From: Pseudotabrizicola sp.
GTDB taxonomy: Bacteria > Pseudomonadota > Alphaproteobacteria > Rhodobacterales > Rhodobacteraceae
DNA length: 64,000 nt
Assembly (NCBI RefSeq): GCF_030656345.1
Contig: NZ_JAUSNR010000011.1
Location: 1 to 64,000 of the forward strand
Reading direction: 5' to 3'
This document shows positions 41,942 through 50,526 of the stretch, piece by piece. The position numbers were made by a program, and so were the translations under genes. Within the stretch, counting starts at the first letter, position 1. Each line of letters begins with the position of its first letter. The notes under the pieces were generated by a model. The model was not told the DNA's origin. It ran no database searches and saw only the letters and a list, made by a program, of their open reading frames with translations.

Positions 41942-42367
41942 ATGTTGCGGATTACAGACACAGTGTCGCTGGCCGACTGGGAGCTGAGCGAGAATTTCAC
42001 CCGCTCGCAAGGGCCGGGGGGGCAGAATGTCAACAAGGTTGAAACGGCGGTCGAACTGCGGTTTGAGGCCGAACGCTCGCCGCATCTGTCGGGGCCGGTC
42101 AAGGCGCGGCTGAAAAAGCTGGCCGGGCGGCGCTGGACGCTGGACGGGGCCATTCTGATCCGGGCGGAAGAGACGCGTAGCCAGACCCGCAACCGGGAAC
42201 TGGCGCGCGAACGGCTGGTAGAGATGATCAAGGCGGCACTGGTGGCCCCGAAACGGCGGGTGGCGACCAAGCCGACCTATGGCAGCACCCTGCGCCGGCT
42301 GAAGGCCAAAGCGGTGCGCGGCGATGTGAAGGCCGGGCGCGGCCGGGTGGAGGGCGATGATGCGTGA
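41942..42367 (+). CDS. arfB: Alternative ribosome-rescue factor / peptidyl-tRNA hydrolase ArfB
   Basis: A 141-residue ArfB (YaeJ/ICT1-like). The catalytic GGQ is at about residues 27-29 in RSQGPGGQNVNKV; the C-terminal basic tail (RLKAKAVRGDVKAGRGR) inserts into the empty mRNA channel of stalled ribosomes. The start MLRITDTVSL has the usual N-terminus; the frame is open upstream into the RNA region but without homology. It overlaps the aminotransferase gene by 8-11 bp. Confidence 0.93.
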   Translation: MLRITDTVSLADWELSENFTRSQGPGGQNVNKVETAVELRFEAERSPHLSGPVKARLKKLAGRRWTLDGAILIRAEETRSQTRNRELARERLVEMIKAALVAPKRRVATKPTYGSTLRRLKAKAVRGDVKAGRGRVEGDDA

Positions 42368-43613
42368 GACGATGGAAGCCCGGCGGGCGCGGCTGATGGG
42401 GCCGAATGTGCCGACGTTCTATCGCCAGCCGGTGCATATCGTGCGCGGGCAGGGCGTGTGGTTGTGGGATGCGGATGGCAAACGCTATCTGGATTGCTAC
42501 AACAACGTGGCCCATGTCGGGCATTGCCACCCGCGCGTGGTGGCGGCCATTGCGCAGCAGGCGGCGGTGCTGAACACCCATACCCGCTATCACCACGATC
42601 TTGTGCTGAATTACATTGAGCGGCTGACCGGAACGTTGGGGCACGGGATTTCGCAGGCGATCATGGTCTGCACCGGGTCGGAGGCGAATGATCTGGCCTT
42701 GCGGATGGCGCAGGCGGTGACCGGCAAGACCGGGATCATCGCGACCGATGCCACCTATCATGGCAATACGGCGGCGGTGAGCCAGCTTTCCACCCGCCGC
42801 CCGCCGATTGGCGGGCGCGCCCCGCATGTGCGGCTGGTGCCGTCGCCCGAGACGCTTGCGCCTTTGGGGGGCAGTGCCGCGGCGCAGCCTGCGGCGTTTG
42901 CGGCGCATGTGGCGCGCGCGATTGATGAGCTGGAGGCGGCGGGGTTCGGGTTTTCCGGGCTGATGCTGTGCGCCGTATTTGCCAATGAGGGCTTGCCCGG
43001 AATCGCGCCGGGGTTTCTGGACCCGACAGTGGAGGTGGTGCGCCGTGCCGGGGGGCTGATCCTGTGTGACGAGGTGCAGCCGGGGTTTGGCCGGGTCGGC
43101 AGCCAGTTCTGGGGGCATGACTGGCTGGGTTTTGCGCCCGATGTGGTGACAGTGGGCAAACCGATGGCGAACGGACATCCGGTGGCGGCGTGTCTGGCAC
43201 GGCCCGATGTGATGGCGGCGTTCCGCGAGGCGTTCGGGTATTTCAACACCTTTGGTGGCAATCCGGTGTCGGCGGCGGCGTGCCTTGCGACGCTGGATGT
43301 GATCGAGGACGAGGGGTTGCAGGCGCGCGGCGCTGCGACCTCGGCCTATCTGCTGGAGCGGTTGGCGGCATTGCGCCACGGGCGCATCGTGAACGTGCGC
43401 GGCGTGGGAATGTTTTTCGGGCTGGAGTTCGGCGGGATCGGTGCGGGCGAATTTGCCGCCGATCTGGTCGAGGATATGGTGGCGCGCGGGTTCCTGCTGA
43501 ACCGGATCGGGCGCAATGGGGCGACGCTGAAGATCCGCCCGCCGATGGTGTTCGGGCAGGCGGAGGCTGATCTGCTGGCCGATGCGCTGCAGGCGGCGCT
43601 GGACGCGGCATGA
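42360..43613 (+). CDS. Class III PLP enzyme, probable O-phosphoamine phospho-lyase
   Basis: A 417-residue class III aminotransferase-fold protein. PLP Lys lies in TVGKPMANGHPVA near residue 265, preceded by the LCDEVQPGFGRVG Asp; MVCTGSEANDLALR binds the PLP phosphate. The sequence (NNVAHVGHCHPRVV, TRYHHDLVLNYIERL) resembles the animal phospho-lyases ETNPPL and PHYKPL more than ordinary transaminases. Its stop overlaps the start of an APH-type kinase, the same pairing as hydroxylysine kinase with 5-phosphohydroxylysine lyase. A neighbouring ATG at 42357 is the alternative start. Substrate is inferred, not seen. Confidence 0.8.
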   Translation: MRETMEARRARLMGPNVPTFYRQPVHIVRGQGVWLWDADGKRYLDCYNNVAHVGHCHPRVVAAIAQQAAVLNTHTRYHHDLVLNYIERLTGTLGHGISQAIMVCTGSEANDLALRMAQAVTGKTGIIATDATYHGNTAAVSQLSTRRPPIGGRAPHVRLVPSPETLAPLGGSAAAQPAAFAAHVARAIDELEAAGFGFSGLMLCAVFANEGLPGIAPGFLDPTVEVVRRAGGLILCDEVQPGFGRVGSQFWGHDWLGFAPDVVTVGKPMANGHPVAACLARPDVMAAFREAFGYFNTFGGNPVSAAACLATLDVIEDEGLQARGAATSAYLLERLAALRHGRIVNVRGVGMFFGLEFGGIGAGEFAADLVEDMVARGFLLNRIGRNGATLKIRPPMVFGQAEADLLADALQAALDAA

Positions 43614-44521
43614 CCGAGGCGGAGGAAGCCGCAGGTCTGTGGGGCGGGGTCATCCTGCGCCCGCTGCGCCTGCGTGAGAATGAGGTGTATGAGGTGGCCC
43701 TGACAGGGCGGCGGGCGGCCTTGCGCCTGCATCGCCGGGGCTATCAGTCGGCGGATGCGATCCGGTCGGAACTATGGTGGTGTGCGGAACTGGCGCGGGC
43801 GGGTTTGCCGGTGCCTGCGGCTGTGCCCTTGCCAGCGGGCGGGCTTCTGGCGGTGCTGGCGGGCGGGCGGATGGCGTCGGTCGTGGATTGGGTGGAGGGT
43901 GCGCCTTTGGGCGACGCCGGGGTGCCGCTGGGTGGGACGGTGGCCGATCAGGCTGCACAGCATTACGCTCTGGGACGGCTGCTTGCCGGGGTGCACAGGG
44001 CGACGGACGGGCTGACCTTGCCCGACTGGTTCATCCGCCCCCGCTGGGACCGCGACGGGCTGATCGGTGACGCGCCGTTCTGGGGGCGCTTCTGGGAGCA
44101 TCCGGCGCTGACATCCGCGCAGGCCGGATTGCTGAATGAGGCGCGGGACTGGCTGGCGGCGCAGCTGGCGCGGCACAACGGGGTGATGGGGTTGATCCAT
44201 GCCGATGTGCTGCGTGAAAATATTCTTGTGAACGATGGTTCACTTTCCCTGATCGACTTTGATGACTCTGGCTTTGGCTACCGGATCTATGATCTGGGCA
44301 CCGTGCTGTCGCAGAATCTGTACGAACCCGGCTATGCCGAGATCAGGGCCGCCCTGTGTGAGGGGTATGGTCTGACTGACACCGGACAGGTGGATGCGTT
44401 CACATTGGCGCGCACGCTGGCGTCTGTCGGTTGGGCCGCGCCGCGCTTGCCGCCGGACCACCCGGTTCATGCCAGCCATATCGCGCGCGCGCTGATGTTC
44501 GCGCGCCGCTGTTTGGCCTAG
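43610..44521 (+). CDS. APH/choline-kinase-fold phosphotransferase (hydroxylysine or ethanolamine kinase candidate)
   Basis: A 303-residue aminoglycoside-phosphotransferase-fold kinase. The catalytic loop is LIHADVLRENILV (HxDxxxxN) at about residues 195-207, and the metal-binding Asp is in LSLIDFDDSGFG. The N-lobe shows RLHRRGYQSADAIRSELWW. It overlaps the phospho-lyase gene by 4 bp. A kinase that phosphorylates an amino alcohol followed by a lyase removing phosphate and ammonia is the inferred two-step route. Antibiotic resistance is unlikely given the context. Confidence 0.8.
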   Translation: MTEAEEAAGLWGGVILRPLRLRENEVYEVALTGRRAALRLHRRGYQSADAIRSELWWCAELARAGLPVPAAVPLPAGGLLAVLAGGRMASVVDWVEGAPLGDAGVPLGGTVADQAAQHYALGRLLAGVHRATDGLTLPDWFIRPRWDRDGLIGDAPFWGRFWEHPALTSAQAGLLNEARDWLAAQLARHNGVMGLIHADVLRENILVNDGSLSLIDFDDSGFGYRIYDLGTVLSQNLYEPGYAEIRAALCEGYGLTDTGQVDAFTLARTLASVGWAAPRLPPDHPVHASHIARALMFARRCLA

Positions 44522-44566
44522 GGTGAATCGGTTGTCAGTTCGGCGGTGAACGGTTAGTCAGCGCAC

Positions 44567-44595
44567 CTGTAACACCGGCGTAACGCCCAGGTAAC
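44567..44595 (+). promoter_or_regulatory. Pho box (PhoB binding site) before the phosphate transporter gene
   Basis: Three 7-bp direct repeats CTGTAAC, GCGTAAC and AGGTAAC are separated by exactly 4 bp (ACCG, GCCC), the 11-bp period of PhoB sites. They end 11 bp before the pit ATG, so bound PhoB would overlap the transcription or translation start. That position suggests repression under phosphate starvation, as described for pit in Sinorhizobium. Confidence 0.75.
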
Positions 44596-44606
44596 AGGCG
44601 CAAGAC

Positions 44607-46085
44607 ATGACAGATCAGCCGACCCCGCCGATCAACCAGTGGAAAACGCTGGACAAGGATCTGCGTCGCATCGTGCAACTGGAACAGGCGCTGGTCTATG
44701 TCAGCCGCCCGATGATTGCGATCAGCCTTGGCGTCCTGTTCATCGTGATCTGTGCGGTTGCGGCGATCATTCTGGCGGGGGGGTCGTCCTCGACGGCCAT
44801 TCTGGTGACGGCGGCGGCGTTCGGGGCCTATATGGCGCTGAACATCGGGGCCAATGATGTGGCCAACAACATGGGGCCTGCGGTCGGGGCCAATGCACTG
44901 ACCATGGGCGGCGCGCTGATCATCGCGGCGGTGTTTGAAACCGCAGGCGCGCTGATTGCCGGGGGTGATGTGGTGTCGACCATCTCGGGCGGGATCGTGT
45001 CACCCGAAGCGGTGGCGGACCCCGACACGTTTATCTGGGCGATGATGTCGTCTTTGCTGGCGGCAGCGATGTGGCTTAATCTGGCAACCTGGGTCGGTGC
45101 GCCGGTGTCGACCACCCATTCCATTGTCGGTGGGGTGATGGGGGCCGGCATCATGGCGGCAGGCTTTGGCGCGGTGAACTGGCCGACCATGGGGCAGATT
45201 GCGGCCAGCTGGGTGATCTCTCCGCTGTTGGGGGGGCTGATTGCCGCGCTGTTTCTCAGCTTTATCAATGCTTTTATCAATGATGTGCCCGACAAGATCA
45301 CGGCTGCGCGCAAATGGGTGCCGGTGCTGATCGGGGTGATGACGGGGGCGTTTTCGGCCTATCTGGCCATCAAGGGGCTGCGGCGGCTGATTGATATCGA
45401 TCTGACCTCTGCTCTGATCCTGGGTCTGGGGGTCGGGGTGTTTGCCACGCTGGTCGCGCGCCCCTTGGTGCGGCGACAATCCGAAGGGCTGGAAAACCGC
45501 AAGAAATCGTTGAAAAAGCTGTTTGGCTTTCCGCTTGTCGTGTCGGCTGCGCTGTTGTCTTTTGCCCATGGGGCCAATGATGTGGCCAATGCGGTCGGGC
45601 CTTTGGCGGCCATTGCCCATGCCCTGCAGAATGGCGGGGCCGGGGCACAGGTGACAATCCCGCTGTGGGTGCTGATCATGGGCGCTGCGGGCATTTCCTT
45701 TGGTCTGGTGCTGTTCGGCCCCAAGCTGATCCGCATGGTTGGCGGCGAGATCACCAAACTGAATGCGATGCGCGCCTATTGCGTGGCCTTGTCAGCGGCC
45801 ATTACGGTGATTGTTGCCAGCGGTCTGGGCCTGCCCGTCAGTTCAACCCACATCGCGGTGGGGGCGGTTTTTGGCGTCGGGTTTTACCGCGAATGGGATG
45901 CCGAGCGCAAAGCGCGCCGTCTGGGCATCGAAAAGGGCAGGCCCGTGGCCCCGGAGGAGCGTGGCCGCCGCAAACTGGTGCGTCGGGCGCATTTCCTGAC
46001 CATCGGCGCGGCCTGGGTGATCACGGTACCGATGGCGGCCATTCTGTCAGCGCTGATCTATCTGGCGCTGACGGCATTCGCCTGA
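44607..46085 (+). CDS. pit: Low-affinity inorganic phosphate transporter, PiT family
   Basis: A 492-residue membrane transporter. Both PiT signature repeats are present: GANDVANNMGPAVGA near residue 81 and GANDVANAVGPLAAI near 323, plus SSTHIAVGAVFGVG. About ten to twelve helices and a central cytoplasmic loop (LVRRQSEGLENRKKSLKK) agree. It takes up metal-phosphate with protons. The N-terminal 60-residue extension before the first repeat is longer than in E. coli PitA. It stands behind a Pho box and is convergent with pncB. Confidence 0.93.
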   Translation: MTDQPTPPINQWKTLDKDLRRIVQLEQALVYVSRPMIAISLGVLFIVICAVAAIILAGGSSSTAILVTAAAFGAYMALNIGANDVANNMGPAVGANALTMGGALIIAAVFETAGALIAGGDVVSTISGGIVSPEAVADPDTFIWAMMSSLLAAAMWLNLATWVGAPVSTTHSIVGGVMGAGIMAAGFGAVNWPTMGQIAASWVISPLLGGLIAALFLSFINAFINDVPDKITAARKWVPVLIGVMTGAFSAYLAIKGLRRLIDIDLTSALILGLGVGVFATLVARPLVRRQSEGLENRKKSLKKLFGFPLVVSAALLSFAHGANDVANAVGPLAAIAHALQNGGAGAQVTIPLWVLIMGAAGISFGLVLFGPKLIRMVGGEITKLNAMRAYCVALSAAITVIVASGLGLPVSSTHIAVGAVFGVGFYREWDAERKARRLGIEKGRPVAPEERGRRKLVRRAHFLTIGAAWVITVPMAAILSALIYLALTAFA

Positions 46086-46097
46086 CCGCGCAGCGGC

Positions 46098-47390
46098 TCA
46101 GACCACCACGTCCATCGGGGCCTGTTCCCCCACATGGAACACCCGTTTGTAACGGGCAATCTCATCCGCCGGGCCCATGGCCTTGTTCGGGTTGTCGGAC
46201 AGTTTGACGGTGGGCCGGCCATTGGCTGAAATCGCCTTGCAGACAAGGCTGAACGGGGCCAGCGCATCATTGGGGGCAAGGCCGCGGAAATCATTGGTCA
46301 GCATGGTGCCCCAGCCGAATGACACTTTCACCCGGCCCGCAAATTGCGCGTGCAACTCGGCAATCTTGTCAGCATCCAGCCCGTCGGAAAAGATCACCAG
46401 CTTGCTGGCCGGGTCTTCGCCCCGGTCTTTCCACCAGCGGATCGCGGTTTCCGCGCCCTTCGCAGGATCGCCGGAATCGATGCGGATGCCGGTCCATTTG
46501 GCCAGCCATTCCGGCGCGCGGGCCAGAAAACCTTCGGTGCCGTAGGTGTCGGGCAGCATGATGCGCAGATTGCCGTCATGTTCTTCGTGCCAGTCGGCCA
46601 GCACCTGATAGGGGGCCTGCGCCAGTTCGGCATCGGAATTGGCAAGGGCAGAATAGACCATTGGCAGTTCGTGGGCATTGGTGCCGATCGCCTCTACCTC
46701 GCGGCGCATGGCGATCAGGCAGTTCGAGGTGCCGATGAACTTGCCCTCCATCCCCTCGATCAGCGCTTGCACGGCCCAGTCCTGCCACATGAAGGAATGG
46801 CGCCGCCGGGTGCCGAAATCGGCCAGCTTCAACCCGTCAATCGGGCGCAGCTTTTCGATCTTGGCCCAAAGCTTGGTCATCGCGCGGGCATAGAGCACCT
46901 GCAGCTCGAACTTGCCCATGCTGCGCAGCACGGCGCGCGACCGCAGCTCCATCAGCACCGCCAGCGCGGGAATTTCCCACATCATCACTTCGGGCCACTT
47001 GCCCTCAAACGTCAGCTCATACTGGCCGTCGTGCTTTTCCAGATGATAGGGCGGCAGTTGCAGGGTTTCGAACCAGTCCATGAAATCTGGGCGGAACATC
47101 TGGCGCTTGCCGTAAAACGTGTTGCCGCGCAGAAAGGTGCTTTCCCCGCGCGACAGGCGCAGCGTGCGGATATGGTCCAGCTGTTCACGCAATTCGCCTT
47201 CGTCGATCAGATCGGTCAGGCGGATGCTTTTGGTGCGGTTGATCAGGCTGAAGGTGACCGTGGTGTCAGGCTTGTTGCGGAACACCGACTGGCACATCAG
47301 CAGTTTGTAAAAATCGGTGTCCAGCAGCGACCGGACAATCGGGTCGATCTTCCACTTGTGATTGTGGACGCGGGTGGCGATGTCGACCAT
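46098..47390 (-). CDS. pncB: Nicotinate phosphoribosyltransferase PncB
   Basis: A 430-residue PncB of the Preiss-Handler NAD salvage route. Recognisable blocks are [14 protein letters not shown] near residue 24, FGTRRRHSF (substrate and regulatory His) about 195, [21 protein letters not shown], and [11 protein letters not shown] near 365. It makes NaMN from nicotinate, PRPP and ATP. It lies 74 bp after pncA on the same strand; the two consecutive salvage enzymes probably form an operon. Confidence 0.95.
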   Translation of the reverse strand: MVDIATRVHNHKWKIDPIVRSLLDTDFYKLLMCQSVFRNKPDTTVTFSLINRTKSIRLTDLIDEGELREQLDHIRTLRLSRGESTFLRGNTFYGKRQMFRPDFMDWFETLQLPPYHLEKHDGQYELTFEGKWPEVMMWEIPALAVLMELRSRAVLRSMGKFELQVLYARAMTKLWAKIEKLRPIDGLKLADFGTRRRHSFMWQDWAVQALIEGMEGKFIGTSNCLIAMRREVEAIGTNAHELPMVYSALANSDAELAQAPYQVLADWHEEHDGNLRIMLPDTYGTEGFLARAPEWLAKWTGIRIDSGDPAKGAETAIRWWKDRGEDPASKLVIFSDGLDADKIAELHAQFAGRVKVSFGWGTMLTNDFRGLAPNDALAPFSLVCKAISANGRPTVKLSDNPNKAMGPADEIARYKRVFHVGEQAPMDVVV

Positions 47391-47464
47391 GGTGCGGCTC
47401 CTGCACGGCAGTTTGGGCCGTTAAATCAACTGCGCGCCGTGCTGTCCAGTTGTGTCGGCGCTTT

Positions 47465-48073
47465 TCAGCCCTCCAGCGCGATGCCCTCAACCGCCAGTTT
47501 GGCCAGCATGGCGTCAAGGCTGCCCTCCAGATCAATGGCGCGGCACAGGTCCAGACGCACCGCTACTTCATACCCCAGACGCGCCGCGTCGAGGGCGGAA
47601 TAGGCGACGCAGAAATCGGTGGCCAGCCCGGTCAGCACCAGCCGCGACACGCCTCTGTCACGCAGATAGCCATCCAGCCCGGTCGGCGTCGTGTGGTCAT
47701 TTTCAAAAAACGCCGAATAGCTGTCGATGGCGGGGCGATAGCCTTTGCGGAGGATCAGATCGGCGCGGTCGGTCTGCAGGGCGGGGTGGAACGCAGCCCC
47801 CTTGCTGCCCTGCACGCAATGGGTGGGCCACAGCACCTGCGGGCCATAGGGCATGTCTGTCAGGCTGAAGGGGGCCGCACCGGGATGGCTGGCGGCGAAA
47901 GAGCTGTGGCCTGTGGGGTGCCAGTCCTGAGTCAGCACCACGGCGGAAAACTCAGCCATCAGCGCATTGATCCCGGGCAGGATCGCATCGCCATTCGCCA
48001 CGGCAAGCGCGCCGCCGGGGCAGAAATCGTTCTGCACGTCGATCACGATCAGCGCGTCGCTGGATGGGTGCAT
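47465..48073 (-). CDS. pncA: Nicotinamidase PncA
   Basis: A 202-residue cysteine hydrolase. The catalytic Asp12 is in [14 protein letters not shown], metal ligands in [12 protein letters not shown] (D-x-H ... H), and the nucleophilic Cys in [13 protein letters not shown] near 155. It converts nicotinamide to nicotinate, the substrate of PncB encoded next. The start is ATG 48073, with GGAGG 6 bp upstream. It diverges from trhO across 130 bp. Confidence 0.95.
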   Translation of the reverse strand: MHPSSDALIVIDVQNDFCPGGALAVANGDAILPGINALMAEFSAVVLTQDWHPTGHSSFAASHPGAAPFSLTDMPYGPQVLWPTHCVQGSKGAAFHPALQTDRADLILRKGYRPAIDSYSAFFENDHTTPTGLDGYLRDRGVSRLVLTGLATDFCVAYSALDAARLGYEVAVRLDLCRAIDLEGSLDAMLAKLAVEGIALEG

Positions 48074-48202
48074 TTTCGCCTCCGTCTTTGTGTTGGCGCA
48101 ACGGTAGGGATACGCGGCCCGGTGTCAATCGCCGATGCGGCAGTGCAGCGCGCCCGCGCGCTGCGGCTTGATCCGGCACCGCGCTTGGCCTATGCCGCGC
48201 GC

Positions 48203-49105
48203 ATGATGATCATCGCCGCGCTATACCACTTTACCCGCTTTCCCGATCCGGCCGCCTTGCGCGCGCCCTTGGCAGATCTGTGCGCAGCGCAGGGCGTAAA
48301 GGGGTCGCTGCTGCTGGCGCAGGAAGGGATCAACGGCACCATTGCGGGCCCGCGCGACGGGATAGATGCAGTGCTGGCCCATATCCGCGCGCTGCCGGGC
48401 TGCGCCGGTCTGGAGTGGAAGGAAAGCCGCGCCGAAGCCATGCCCTTTGGCCGCATGAAGGTGCGGCTGAAGCGTGAGATCGTGACCATGGGCGTGCCGG
48501 ACGTGGACCCAAGGGCACGCGTCGGCCATTACGTCGAGGCGGCGGCGTGGAATGCGTTGATAAGCCAGCCTGATGTGGCGGTGATCGACACCCGCAATGA
48601 TTACGAGGTTGCCATCGGTACATTTGCAGGCGCGGTCGACCCGAACACCCGTAGCTTCGGCGAATTCCCGGAATGGTGGGCCGAAAACCGCGACCGCTTT
48701 CACAACAAGCGGATTGCGATGTTCTGCACCGGCGGTATCCGCTGCGAAAAATCGACCAACTACCTGCTGTCACAGGGGGTAGAGGATGTATTCCACCTGA
48801 AAGGCGGCATCCTGAAATACCTCGAAGAGGTGCCGCAGGAAGACAGCCTGTGGCAGGGCGAATGCTACGTGTTCGATGCCCGCGTGTCAGTCGGCCATGG
48901 GCTGGTTCCGGGCCGGAACGAAAGCTGCGGCGCCTGCCGCCGCCCGGTCACGCCCGAGGGGCGGACGCATCCGGCCTATGAAAAGGGTGCCTGCTGCGCC
49001 GCCTGTGTGGAGGAATACACGTCCGAAGATCGCGCCCGTTTCCGCGAACGTCAGCGCCAGATGGAGCTTGCCGCCGCGCGCGGAGAGCCGCATCTGGGCG
49101 GCTGA
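48203..49105 (+). CDS. trhO: tRNA uridine-34 hydroxylase TrhO (rhodanese-related)
   Basis: A 300-residue YceA/TrhO protein: an N-terminal acylphosphatase-like domain ([15 protein letters not shown]), a rhodanese domain with catalytic Cys175 in [12 protein letters not shown], and a C-terminal zinc-binding part (SCGACRRPV ... GACCAAC). It installs 5-hydroxyuridine at the wobble position of some tRNAs, using oxygen. Two ATGs (48203 and 48206) fit homologues. The frame is also open back to a GTG at 48122, giving 27 more residues without known counterpart. Confidence 0.92.
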   Translation: MMIIAALYHFTRFPDPAALRAPLADLCAAQGVKGSLLLAQEGINGTIAGPRDGIDAVLAHIRALPGCAGLEWKESRAEAMPFGRMKVRLKREIVTMGVPDVDPRARVGHYVEAAAWNALISQPDVAVIDTRNDYEVAIGTFAGAVDPNTRSFGEFPEWWAENRDRFHNKRIAMFCTGGIRCEKSTNYLLSQGVEDVFHLKGGILKYLEEVPQEDSLWQGECYVFDARVSVGHGLVPGRNESCGACRRPVTPEGRTHPAYEKGACCAACVEEYTSEDRARFRERQRQMELAAARGEPHLGG

Positions 49106-49106
49106 G

Positions 49107-49152
49107 CTTCATCTTGACAAAAATACTCCGGGGTAAGGGGGCAGAGCCCCCT
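49107..49152 (-). repeat. Dispersed AT-centred motif (copy 3, reverse) followed by hairpin AGGGGGC-AGA-GCCCCCT
   Basis: On the minus strand CCGGAGTATTTTTGTCAAG followed by ATGAA matches the other three copies. Next to it a 7-bp GC stem (49136-49152) lies between the convergent trhO and mbfA 3' ends and may stop transcription, though it lacks a clear T-run. Confidence 0.55.
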
Positions 49153-49167
49153 GCGACGCCAGCCCCC

Positions 49168-50145
49168 TCACCCCCCGCCGATCAGCACACCCGCCGCAAA
49201 CACCAGCGCACCGCCCAGAACCACCTGCATCGCCGCACGCAGAAACGGTGTCTCCATGAAGCGGTTCTGAATCCACGCGATCGCCCAAAGCTCGATAAAC
49301 ACCACGACAATGGCCACGCTGGTCGCTGTCCAGAAATCGGTGATCAGATAGGGCAGGGCGTGGCCCATGCCGCCGATGGTCGTCATCACGCCTGATGCGA
49401 CACCGCGTTTCCACGGGCTGCCGCGGCCCGACAGCACGCCATCATCATGCGCGGCCTCGGTAAAGCCCATCGAGATGCCCGCGCCCACACTGGCAGCAGT
49501 GCCGACCAGAAAGGTGGTCCAGGTGTCCTGCGTCGCAAAGGCAGTGGCGAAAATCGGGGCGAGGGTTGAGACAGACCCGTCCATCAGCCCCGCCAGCCCC
49601 GGCTGCACCCATGTCAGGATGAACTGGCGCTTGGCGGCGCGGTTTTCCTGATCTTCTGACCCGGAGTCGACATGGTCTGCTGTCAGGCGTGCCGCCTTGG
49701 CGTTATGGCCTGCCTCTGCCGCTGCCAGATCGCCCAGCAATCTGCGGGTGCCCGCATCACGCGTCGCTTGCGCTGCACGCAGGTAGAAGGCTTCGGCCTG
49801 CTTTTCCATCGCCTCGGCCTCGGCGCGGATGGTGTCGAGCGACAGGTTCTCCACCAGCCAGACCGGGCGGCGGGCATAGAACCCGGCGACATGTTCTCGG
49901 CGCAGCAGGGGAATCACCTCACCAAAACGCGCGCGATGCAGGTCGATCAGGCGGCGGCGGTGATCGTCTTCCTCGGTTGCCATCCCCTCGAACACCATGG
50001 CGGTCGCGCCATAGCTGCCGCGCAGGCGTTCGGCATAGCTGCGGTAGATGCGGGCGTCATCCTCTTCCGAGGAAATGGCCAGCGCCAGCACCTCTTGTTC
50101 GGACAGATCGGAAAAGCGGCGGCGGAGGGTCAGGGAGGAGAGCAT
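49168..50145 (-). CDS. mbfA: Membrane-bound ferritin MbfA (ferritin-like domain plus VIT1/CCC1 domain)
   Basis: A 325-residue fusion: residues 1-165 are a ferritin-like four-helix bundle with iron ligands (SSEEDDARIYRSY, EGMATEEDDHRR, EAEAMEKQAE, EAGHN), and 175-325 a VIT1/CCC1 domain with about five helices (GLAGLMDGSVSTLAPIF). MbfA in Bradyrhizobium and Agrobacterium exports iron and resists iron/peroxide stress, and is repressed by Irr. An Irr-type box lies just upstream. No good ribosome site is visible before the ATG. Confidence 0.93.
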   Translation of the reverse strand: MLSSLTLRRRFSDLSEQEVLALAISSEEDDARIYRSYAERLRGSYGATAMVFEGMATEEDDHRRRLIDLHRARFGEVIPLLRREHVAGFYARRPVWLVENLSLDTIRAEAEAMEKQAEAFYLRAAQATRDAGTRRLLGDLAAAEAGHNAKAARLTADHVDSGSEDQENRAAKRQFILTWVQPGLAGLMDGSVSTLAPIFATAFATQDTWTTFLVGTAASVGAGISMGFTEAAHDDGVLSGRGSPWKRGVASGVMTTIGGMGHALPYLITDFWTATSVAIVVVFIELWAIAWIQNRFMETPFLRAAMQVVLGGALVFAAGVLIGGG

Positions 50146-50154
50146 GACTGATAC

Positions 50155-50173
50155 TTTCTGGAATCATTCTAAG
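50155..50173 (-). promoter_or_regulatory. Iron control element (Irr box) before mbfA
   Basis: Read on the mbfA strand, CTTAGAATGATTCCAGAAA is an imperfect inverted repeat close to the ICE consensus TTTAGAA-N3-TTCTAAA. It lies 10-28 bp before the mbfA start, a repressor position. Irr represses mbfA under iron limitation in related bacteria. Confidence 0.65.
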
Positions 50174-50232
50174 TTACTCTGGGTGCAGGGGGATGCAAGC
50201 GATAAAAATGAACTTACTGGTTTAGATTTAGC

Positions 50233-50280
50233 TTGAAATGGCAAACCAAAAGGTTCATATAAACTGAACCAATCAGTTCA
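50233..50280 (+). promoter_or_regulatory. Promoter with overlapping palindromic operators (TetR-type)
   Basis: TTGAAA (50233-50238) and TATAAA (50258-50263) form a promoter with 19-bp spacing. The -10 lies inside a perfect palindrome GGTTCA-N7-TGAACC (50252-50270), and its right half also pairs with the next GTTCA as TGAAC-N6-GTTCA (50265-50280). A further half-site TGAAC is at about 50209. The TetR gene two genes' length downstream is the likely autorepressor. Confidence 0.75.
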
Positions 50281-50295
50281 CTTGTGGAGATTCCC

Positions 50296-50460
50296 ATGCG
50301 TTCCGTTCTTCTCGCCCTGACCCTCTCGCTGACCGCCCTGCCGGCCTTTGCCATTGGCGTGGTCGTTGATCTGCCAACCCTGACCTGGCCGCAGGATCAG
50401 GCCACCAGCTCGACCAAGGGCTGCGAGACTGCCACGCACACAGCGCCTGTCTGCAAGTAA
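50296..50460 (+). CDS. Small secreted protein, 54 residues, unknown function
   Basis: GGAG precedes the ATG by 7 bp. The product is a clear signal peptide (MRSVLLALTLSLTALPAFA) followed by a mature part of about 35 residues with two Cys (GCETATHTAPVC), which could form a disulfide. The gene is directly behind the palindromic promoter and 66 bp before the TetR gene, so it appears to be the first target of that regulator. No homologue was recognised; size excludes most enzymatic roles. Confidence 0.7.
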   Translation: MRSVLLALTLSLTALPAFAIGVVVDLPTLTWPQDQATSSTKGCETATHTAPVCK

Positions 50461-50526
50461 CCTGACCCGATGGGTGGCTTGCTGTCCCCTGTCTTCCTGA
50501 CCTATGGTCGGGAAAATGGGGTGACT

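Noticed and set aside
48122-48202. GTG-initiated extension of trhO by 27 residues
   Set aside because: The frame is open but the residues have no counterpart in the family and no ribosome site is evident.
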